DNA of 64,000 nt, from contig JACJID010000006.1 in assembly GCA_014138725.1 (NCBI GenBank), forward strand, positions 248,001 to 312,000, given 5' to 3'. Position 1 is the first letter of the stretch; every line of letters begins with the position of its first letter. The notes below the pieces were generated by a model that made no database searches, had not been told where the DNA came from, and saw only the letters and a program-made list of their open reading frames with translations. This document shows, piece by piece, positions 58,775 to 64,000 of the stretch. Source of the DNA: Kutzneria viridogrisea. Lineage in GTDB: Bacteria > Actinomycetota > Actinomycetes > Mycobacteriales > Pseudonocardiaceae. A program made the translations under genes and the position numbers.

Positions 58775-59950
58775 GTGACGCAGCCGCCGGGCTGGAACAG
58801 TGGGTATGGCGGCGGTGGGCCGTTGCCGCCGCCAGTGCCCAGCCAGTACCCGAGTGCGGGATCCGTGCCGCCGGTGCCGCCGCCGGTGATGCGCCCCCCG
58901 ACGGGCCCGCCCGGCTATCCCGCCCCGCCGCCGATGCCGGTGATGCCCCCGCCGTACTCCGGACCCGGCCTGCCGCCGCCGCGACGGTCCTCGGCCGGTC
59001 CGGTCCTGGCCGTCGTACTGGTCGGGGTCGCGCTGCTCGGGATCGCCACCGTCGGTGTGCTCGCGTTCACCAGGTCCAGCCAGAACTCCTCCTCGGGCGG
59101 TGCCGGCTCCCCGACCTCCACCACCAGCACGTACCCGACGAGCCGCAGCACGACCACGACGACCACCACCACGCGCACGACCACCAGCACGCCCCGGACC
59201 ACCACGAAGCCGCCGGCCAGCAGCACGCCCAGCGGGCCGCAGCCGGTGCCGCGGACCGCGGACAACCCGCTGTTCGGCGTGAACGGGCTGCCCGGCACGA
59301 ACTGCGCGCTCAGCCGGTGGACCACCGACCCCGCCGGGGCGGAGCGGTTCTTCCGCAGCGCGCTGCCCTGCCTGGACGCCGCCTGGGCCCCGGTGCTCAG
59401 GGCCGCCAAGCTGCCGTTCTTCACCCCGAAGCTGGCCTTCCCCGAGGGCGCGAACTTCGCCAGCCCGTGCGGGGCCATGCAGGTCGGCCGCATGGTCGCC
59501 TACTACTGCGGGACCAACAACACGCTGTACATGCCGTTCTCCGGGTTGCAGACCGCCCAGTACGGCGCGCACCCCGGGGTCTACCTCGCGCTGTTCGCCC
59601 ACGAGTACGGCCACCACGTGCAGCAGCTGTCCGGGGTCATGGACGCCTACGTGGACCAGCGCTACGACGCGGGCCAGGACAGCGACGCGGGCCTGGAGCT
59701 GTCCCGGCGACTGGAGTTGCAGGCCCAGTGCTTCTCCGGCATGTTCCTGGCCGCGACCGGCGGGCGCGGGGACGTGGACGCCAACCTCGTCACCGAGGCC
59801 AACACCAGCCAGGACCGCGGGGACCACAACGGGCCGCCGCGCGACCACGGCACCGACGACCACACGATCGCCTGGTGGCGGCAGGGCTACCAGAAGAACA
59901 GCCCCGCCCAGTGCAACACGTGGCGCTCCTCGGCCGCCGACGTGTCATGA
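58775..59950 (+). CDS. Membrane-anchored neutral zinc metallopeptidase (YpfJ type), copy 3
   Basis: This 391-aa paralogue has the same plan: Gly/Pro-rich cytoplasmic N-terminus, transmembrane helix (VLAVVLVGVALLGIATVGVLAF), a long Thr/Ser/Arg linker (repeated TTTTTT and RTTTS runs) and a zinc peptidase domain with FAHEYGHHVQQLSGVM and SRRLELQAQCFSGMFLAATGG. GGGAG about 7 bp upstream supports the GTG. It is closer to copy 2 than to copy 1, with 13 bp between. Its stop codon lies in TCATGA, which is part of a repeat half-palindrome and also gives the stop of the convergent gene. Confidence 0.86.
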   Translation: MTQPPGWNSGYGGGGPLPPPVPSQYPSAGSVPPVPPPVMRPPTGPPGYPAPPPMPVMPPPYSGPGLPPPRRSSAGPVLAVVLVGVALLGIATVGVLAFTRSSQNSSSGGAGSPTSTTSTYPTSRSTTTTTTTTRTTTSTPRTTTKPPASSTPSGPQPVPRTADNPLFGVNGLPGTNCALSRWTTDPAGAERFFRSALPCLDAAWAPVLRAAKLPFFTPKLAFPEGANFASPCGAMQVGRMVAYYCGTNNTLYMPFSGLQTAQYGAHPGVYLALFAHEYGHHVQQLSGVMDAYVDQRYDAGQDSDAGLELSRRLELQAQCFSGMFLAATGGRGDVDANLVTEANTSQDRGDHNGPPRDHGTDDHTIAWWRQGYQKNSPAQCNTWRSSAADVS

Positions 59951-59968
59951 AAGTGCCGTTCGCGACAC
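59942..59968. repeat. Half-palindrome of the TCATGAAAGTGCCGTT family
   Basis: GTGTCATGAAAGTGCCG followed by TTCGCGACAC equals one arm of the palindromes at 6358 and 20252, without the second arm. The TCATGA inside it is self-complementary and provides the stop codons of both convergent genes that meet here. Confidence 0.85.
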
Positions 59969-60487
59969 CGGGGCGTCGGCGTTCTCCTGCTCGCCGATGA
60001 CCGGCGGGCCCGCGCCCACCACGGCGGGCGGCTCCGGGACGGGGGCCTCGGCGGCGGGCCTGGGCCTGCGCCGGATCAGGTACGCGTAGAGGGCGCCCGC
60101 CCCGCCGCTCAGACACATCAGCAGCGCGGTGAGCCTGCCATTGCGGTTGCCGCCGACCTGCGCCGCGTCAGTGGCCTGGGCCAGCGGCTGCCCGTTGGCC
60201 CCGGTGCCGATCACCACGTTCAGGGTGGTGCCCTTGGCCTGCCCGCAGCCGCTGAGCGGCACCTGCTTGCGCTGCCCGTTCACCTGGGCCTCGACCGTGT
60301 CGTGGGCGTCGGGCCCCCCGCACTGCGCCGAGGTCACCACGGTGGCCTGCACCGGGGGATCGGTGGCATCGGCCGTGCTGGAGAAGCCCAGCGTCGGCCA
60401 CCAGACGACCGCCGCCGCACCGACCCCGACCAGCCCGATGACCAGCAGGATCAGCACCCATCTGATCGGGCCTTGCCGAACCGCCAC
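59945..60487 (-). CDS. Membrane protein with two transmembrane segments (180 aa)
   Basis: The protein has an N-terminal membrane anchor (RWVLILLVIGLVGVGAAAVVWW, about 9-30). An extracytoplasmic domain follows, with two Cys (TSAQCGGPD and LSGCGQAK) and VQATVV/TLNVVIG strands. A second helix (LTALLMCLSGGAGALYAYLI, about 129-148) and a Pro-rich cytoplasmic tail complete it. I do not recognise a named family. The GTG at 60487 begins the coherent protein; the open frame upstream belongs to another gene's shadow. Its last codons (SRTALS) and stop are encoded by the repeat half-palindrome, so the natural C-terminus may have been altered. Confidence 0.7.
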   Translation of the reverse strand: MAVRQGPIRWVLILLVIGLVGVGAAAVVWWPTLGFSSTADATDPPVQATVVTSAQCGGPDAHDTVEAQVNGQRKQVPLSGCGQAKGTTLNVVIGTGANGQPLAQATDAAQVGGNRNGRLTALLMCLSGGAGALYAYLIRRRPRPAAEAPVPEPPAVVGAGPPVIGEQENADAPVSRTALS

Positions 60488-60528
60488 GCCACCATGCTTC
60501 CAGACGGCCGCCCGGAAAGCACTCGCGG

Positions 60529-60912
60529 TCAGGAAGTCGGCTGCGGGGTGGCCGTGGTAGTCGCCGCGTTGCCCGTACCGACCCGCACGCTCAGCGCCTT
60601 GCCGTCCTTCACGATCACCGCGACCCGCTGCCCCTGCTGCACCGGGCCGCCGGTCACCTTCGTGGCCGAGTCGGTGGTCACCGTCTGCGAGCCGCCGTCC
60701 TTCGTGGTCACCACCAGCTGCCCGGCACTGGTCGAGGCCACCACCCCCAGCACCCTGGTCTCCCCGTCGGGCAGCGGCTTGCGGCTGTGCGAGGGCTTGG
60801 CGGTGCTGGTCGCCGTCGGTTGTGCGGGCTGGTCGGCCGCCGCGGCGGAGCACCCGGTCAACACCCCGGCCACCAGTACCGCACCCGTCACCAGAACAGT
60901 CGCTGAACGCAC
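60529..60912 (-). CDS. Predicted lipoprotein (127 aa)
   Basis: The protein has a lipoprotein signal peptide with lipobox VLTGC (Cys21), a Thr/Ala/Pro linker, and a small beta-rich domain. That domain reads VLGVVASTSAGQLVVTTKDGGSQTVTTDSATKVTGG and RVAVIVKDGKALSVRVG, resembling DUF5666-type domains. It is expected to be anchored to the outer face of the cytoplasmic membrane. It lies 110 bp from the divergent response-regulator gene and may belong to the two-component system's regulon, which is inference. Confidence 0.78.
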   Translation of the reverse strand: MRSATVLVTGAVLVAGVLTGCSAAAADQPAQPTATSTAKPSHSRKPLPDGETRVLGVVASTSAGQLVVTTKDGGSQTVTTDSATKVTGGPVQQGQRVAVIVKDGKALSVRVGTGNAATTTATPQPTS

Positions 60913-61021
60913 TTTCGCTCCTCGTCTCGACGTCGGTTGGTACCCACGTTCCCGGCGGCGCCTGAGCGGAGCCTGAAGTCACGGCGGGTTTCAGCGCGCG
61001 TTCAGCACCGGGGGCAGCAGA

Positions 61022-61705
61022 ATGGGCGCCGTGTCAGTGGCGAGGATCCTGGTCGTCGAGGACACGGAGGCCATCTGCGCCGCCGTGCGCTCGGCGCTGC
61101 GCGACGGCGGTTACGAGGTGCTGGCCCGCGCGGACGGCCGTGAACTGGAGGTGGATCTCGCCCAGTTCCGGCCGGACCTGGTCGTGCTGGACGTGATGCT
61201 GCCCGGCAGGGACGGCTTCCAGCTGCTCGACGTCATCCGGCGGACCAGCAACGCCGGGGTGGTCATGCTCACCGCCCGCGACGGCGTGCCCGACCGGCTG
61301 CGCGGCCTGCAGGCCGGTGCCGACGACTACGTGCTCAAGCCCTTCGTGCTGGCCGAACTGGTCGCCAGGGTCGGCGCCGTGCTGCGCAGGCTCGGCCGCA
61401 CCCCGTCCACGGTGCAGGTCGGCGAGCTCGTGGTGGACGCCGACTCCGGGGTGGTCCTGCACGCGGGCAGCCCGGTGGACGTGACCGCCACCGAGCTGCG
61501 CCTGCTGTGCTACCTGGCGGCCCAGCGCGGCCGGGTGGTCAGCAAGACCCAGATCCTGACCAGCGTGTGGGGCTACGAGGACTACGACCCCAACCTGGTC
61601 GAGGTGCACGTCAGCTCGCTGCGCCGCAAGCTGGAGGCCCACGGCCCGCGCCTGCTGCACACCGTGCGCGGGCTGGGGTACGTGCTGCGCCCGGGCACCT
61701 CGTGA
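61022..61705 (+). CDS. OmpR/PhoB-family response regulator
   Basis: This 227-aa protein has a receiver domain (RILVVEDTE acidic pocket; phosphoacceptor Asp in LVVLDVMLPGRDG; Thr in MLTARD; Lys in YVLKPF). A winged-helix Trans_reg_C domain follows (VDVTATELRLLCYLAAQRG...VEVHVSSLRRKL...TVRGLGYVLRP). The ATG at 61022 has weak Shine-Dalgarno support; GTG 61031 is a likely alternative and would begin VSVARILVVED. The stop overlaps the kinase gene (GTGA). It acts as the DNA-binding output of the adjacent sensor kinase. Confidence 0.92.
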   Translation: MGAVSVARILVVEDTEAICAAVRSALRDGGYEVLARADGRELEVDLAQFRPDLVVLDVMLPGRDGFQLLDVIRRTSNAGVVMLTARDGVPDRLRGLQAGADDYVLKPFVLAELVARVGAVLRRLGRTPSTVQVGELVVDADSGVVLHAGSPVDVTATELRLLCYLAAQRGRVVSKTQILTSVWGYEDYDPNLVEVHVSSLRRKLEAHGPRLLHTVRGLGYVLRPGTS

Positions 61706-63102
61706 GAAGCGGTTCGCTGCGGCTGCGGGTGACCCTCGCGGTCATCGGCGTGCTCGCGGTGGTCATCCTCGCGCTGGCCGTCGTGGTCGACGCGCTGTTC
61801 GGCCAGCAGACCGTGCAGGACCAGGCCAACGTGCTGCGGGACCGCGTGCAGCTGGCCAGGCAGTTGGAGGGCAAGCGGCTGACCACCGAGCTGCTCTACG
61901 AGCGGTTGTCCTCGGGCGGGCTGCTGCTGGTCCGGATCACCGACCCCAGCGGGCAGGCCCGCGGCCCCAAGCCGGACAACCGGGCCGCCGAGACCCCGGC
62001 CCCACAGACCCTCACCTACCGCAACGGCACCCGCATCACGATCTTCGCCGACGCGGAGTCCAAGCCGCAGGCCCGACTGCGCCGACTGCTGGTGATCGTC
62101 TCGCTGGTCACCCTCGCGGTCGGCGCCCTGGTCGTGGTGCTGACCGTGCGGTTCGCCGTCGGCCCGCTGGAGGCGATGGGCAGGCTGGCCCGCTCCATCG
62201 CCAACGGCAACCGCGGCCGGCGGCTGGCACCGGACCGGCGCAACACCGACATCGGGCGCACCGCCGCCGCCTTCGACGACATGCTCGACGCGCTGGAGGG
62301 CGCCGAGGCCCAGGCCCGCGGCTCCGAGGAGCGGACCCGGCAGTTCGTGGCCGACGCCGCGCACGAGCTGCGCACCCCGATCGCCGGGGTGCAGGCCGTG
62401 GCCGAGTCCGTGCTCCAGCAGGGCGCCGACGTGGAGCCCGAGGAGCGCGAGCGCATGATGCTGCTGCTGGTGCGCGAGTCGCGGCGGGCCGGGCGGCTCG
62501 TCGACGACCTGGTCGCACTGGCCCGCATCGAGGCGGGCATCGACCTCCAGCGCAAGCCCGTTGACCTGCACGCGCTGGCCGAGGCCGAGGCCGACCGCAC
62601 GCGGGTGCTCGCCCCCGAGCTCACCGTCCAGGTCTCCGGCACGCAGGTCACCGTGCAAGGCGACCCGCACCGCCTCGCCCAGGTGCTCGCCAACCTGATG
62701 AACAACGCCCGCCAGGCCGTGCAGGGCACCGGCCGGATCACCGTCACGGTCGGCACCGCCGACCTCGGCGCCCACGGGCGGTTCGCCGAACTGATCGTCG
62801 CCGACGACGGACCCGGCGTGCCGCCCGCCGAACGCGAACGCATCTTCGACCGCCTCGTGCGGCTGGACGAATCGCGCGCTGGCCGCTCCGGCGGCTCCGG
62901 CCTCGGCCTGCCCATCGCGCGGGGCATCTGCCGCGTACACGGCGGCGACCTGCGCTGCGAGGCCCCCGCCCCCGGCCAGCCCGGCGCCGTCTTCCGCATC
63001 CTGCTGCCGCTGCCCGCCGCCCTGGACGCCCCCACCGTCGCCTTCGCCCCGGCCACCACCCCACTGGCCGTGCCCCCACCGGTTGTCAGACCCCCGGCGT
63101 AA
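61702..63102 (+). CDS. Two-component sensor histidine kinase
   Basis: This 466-aa protein has TM1 (about 8-33), an extracellular sensor region of about 95 residues, TM2 (LLVIVSLVTLAVGALVVVLTV, about 130-150) and HAMP. A HisKA domain follows with the phosphoacceptor His in DAAHELRTPIAG (about 223), and a HATPase_c domain with N-box LMNNARQAV, DDGPGVP and GGSGLGLPIARGI. The GTG start overlaps the response regulator's stop by 4 bp, so the two are translated together. The signal is unknown. The last 20 bp of the gene lie in a large inverted repeat. Confidence 0.92.
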   Translation: MRSGSLRLRVTLAVIGVLAVVILALAVVVDALFGQQTVQDQANVLRDRVQLARQLEGKRLTTELLYERLSSGGLLLVRITDPSGQARGPKPDNRAAETPAPQTLTYRNGTRITIFADAESKPQARLRRLLVIVSLVTLAVGALVVVLTVRFAVGPLEAMGRLARSIANGNRGRRLAPDRRNTDIGRTAAAFDDMLDALEGAEAQARGSEERTRQFVADAAHELRTPIAGVQAVAESVLQQGADVEPEERERMMLLLVRESRRAGRLVDDLVALARIEAGIDLQRKPVDLHALAEAEADRTRVLAPELTVQVSGTQVTVQGDPHRLAQVLANLMNNARQAVQGTGRITVTVGTADLGAHGRFAELIVADDGPGVPPAERERIFDRLVRLDESRAGRSGGSGLGLPIARGICRVHGGDLRCEAPAPGQPGAVFRILLPLPAALDAPTVAFAPATTPLAVPPPVVRPPA

Positions 63103-63183
63103 CGTCAGAACCGGGGGGACCCCCGGGGCCCCAAGGGGGTGCGAGGTCCCCTGGTTCGACGTTACCGTGGGGGTCCGACAGTC
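63083..63183. repeat. ~100-bp imperfect inverted repeat (MITE-like or terminator)
   Basis: The arms are 63083-63112 and 63153-63183. TTGTCAGACCCCC pairs with GGGGGTCCGACAG, and GTAACGTC-(a)GAACC pairs with GGTTC-GACGTTAC, with a few mismatches and bulges. The inner 40 bp (GGGGGGACCCCC... GAGGTCCCC) can pair further. The kinase stop codon lies inside the left arm. It could be a strong terminator or a miniature inverted-repeat element; no flanking target duplication is evident to me. Confidence 0.7.
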
Positions 63184-63237
63184 AGGGGTCCTCACTTTTC
63201 GGGGTGGCCGCTTGGCGGTCCGGCTACCCTGACGCCA

Positions 63238-64000
63238 GTGACCATCGAGCTGGTTCTGCTGTCGCGGGTGTCCTACCGCGGCCTGGAGATCACCGGCTCC
63301 GGGCCGCGCAGCCTGCTCGCGCTCTTGGCCGGCGAACTGCGCGCGGGCTGCAGTACCGCCCGGCTGGTGGACGCGCTGTGGCCGGACGAGCGACCCGAGC
63401 ATCCCACGAAGGCGCTGCAACTCCTGGTGTTCCGCGCCCGCACGCGGCTTGGCCCTGACGTCATCCTCAGCACACCCACCGGCTATCGCCTCTCGCTGGG
63501 TGAGGACCAGGTCGATGCCTCCGCTGTGCTGCTCAGCGCGTCCGCGAGCGAGCAGTGCGCCCGTGTCGCCGACCACGCGTCGGCGCTGCAGCACGCCGAG
63601 GCCGGTCTCGCGCTGTGCGAAGGGGCCGCGAGCTGGGACAACGCGCTCGAAGACCCGCTGTCGGTGTTGCGCGCGGCGCGGGCGTCGACGTATCGGTCAC
63701 TGGCGCGTGCCCGCGCGCTGGCGTTGTCCCGGCTGGGCCGCCCCGCCGAAGCGGTCGAGCCGCTCAGCGAGCTGGCCCTGCAACGGCCCCGGGACGAGGA
63801 GGTCCTGGTGGAGCTGCTGCGCTGCGAGGCCGCCACGGTGGGCCCGGCCACGGCATTGGCCAGGTACGACGCCTACCGGCGGGCGTTGCGCGAGGAGTTG
63901 GGCAGCGACCCCGGCCCCGCACTGGGAAGCGTGCATCGCGAGTTGCTGCTCAGTGACGCGCCCATGGTCCGGCGCGGGGTGCGGCAGGAGCCCAACCCGA
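63238..64000 (+). CDS. SARP/AfsR-type BTAD transcriptional regulator, 5' part
   Basis: The frame from GTG 63238 stays open to the window edge (254 codons visible). It starts MTIELVLLSRVSYRG and contains a SARP-type winged helix: SLLALLAGELRAGCSTARLVDALW, then KALQLLVFRARTRLG and TPTGYRLSLGEDQVD. A bacterial transcriptional activator (BTAD) helical domain follows (HASALQHAEAGLALCEG ... ARYDAYRRALREELGSDPGPAL). The last residues, RRGVRQEPNP, resemble the junction to a downstream NB-ARC ATPase domain in AfsR-like proteins. Such regulators often control secondary metabolism or stress genes. Confidence 0.85.
   Translation, partial: MTIELVLLSRVSYRGLEITGSGPRSLLALLAGELRAGCSTARLVDALWPDERPEHPTKALQLLVFRARTRLGPDVILSTPTGYRLSLGEDQVDASAVLLSASASEQCARVADHASALQHAEAGLALCEGAASWDNALEDPLSVLRAARASTYRSLARARALALSRLGRPAEAVEPLSELALQRPRDEEVLVELLRCEAATVGPATALARYDAYRRALREELGSDPGPALGSVHRELLLSDAPMVRRGVRQEPNP

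Overview
The window is about 71-72% G+C, uses GTG starts freely and has many 4-bp ATGA/GTGA gene overlaps. Its gene content points to a Gram-positive actinobacterium, most likely Pseudonocardiales (relatives of Amycolatopsis, Saccharothrix, Crossiella). From memory, several blocks follow the gene order of the Mycobacterium tuberculosis Rv3199c-Rv3212 region: ferritin-like / RhlE helicase / beta-propeller membrane protein, DUF3107, TetR, DUF3152, MoeZ, TIGR02569, alkyltransferase-like, LipV-like, AdnA-AdnB, K+ channel, NudC. This synteny was not checked by alignment.

Layout: (1) 1-6184: CorA fragment, MaoC-like hydratase, DUF2332, a 52-aa membrane peptide, PH-domain protein, PHP phosphoesterase, MarC, RecB-type nuclease, small membrane protein. 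(2) 6465-12993: hydrolase, beta-propeller protein, RhlE-type helicase, ferritin-like protein, DUF3107, DUF4873, TetR. (3) 13054-16630: two AurF-type diiron proteins around an alpha/beta hydrolase, flanked by TetR genes. (4) 16811-21164: hydrolase, DUF3152 metzincin-like protein, MoeZ, TIGR02569. (5) 21283-28817: nitrate/nitrite assimilation operon (electron-transfer flavoprotein, NarK-type transporter, NirB, NirD, NnaR-type regulator, sirohydrochlorin chelatase) with a GlnR-like box before nirB. (6) 29089-34445: alkyltransferase-like protein, lipase-like hydrolase, three GH18 chitinases with DasR-like operators, VOC protein. (7) 34525-43721: AdnA-AdnB end-resection helicase-nuclease, unknown protein, DoxX, K+ channel. 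(8) 43807-60912: mostly secreted or membrane peptidases (M14, S1, M16 pair, M1, three YpfJ-type), a LAL/LuxR regulator, NudC, DUF2207, a lipoprotein. (9) 61022-64000: two-component system and the start of a SARP/AfsR-type regulator cut by the window edge.

The most unusual signal is a family of dispersed arrays whose core GAGTCCCG (or its complement CGGGACTC) recurs at exactly 21-bp intervals with variable 13-nt spacers. Five arrays (about 37 intact cores) occur. Four begin within about 15 bp of a stop codon. The fifth lies inside the adnB reading frame, where 21 bp equals 7 codons and is translated as ASPADPL-like repeats. Other repeat classes are a GTCATGAA(A/G)GTGCCGT palindrome family, whose half-copy supplies the stop codons of two convergent genes at once, a 22-bp tandem repeat, a ~100-bp imperfect inverted repeat, and a short TGAGCGAGC-type module at two gene starts. 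No tRNA, rRNA, CRISPR-cas, phage or transposase gene was recognised.
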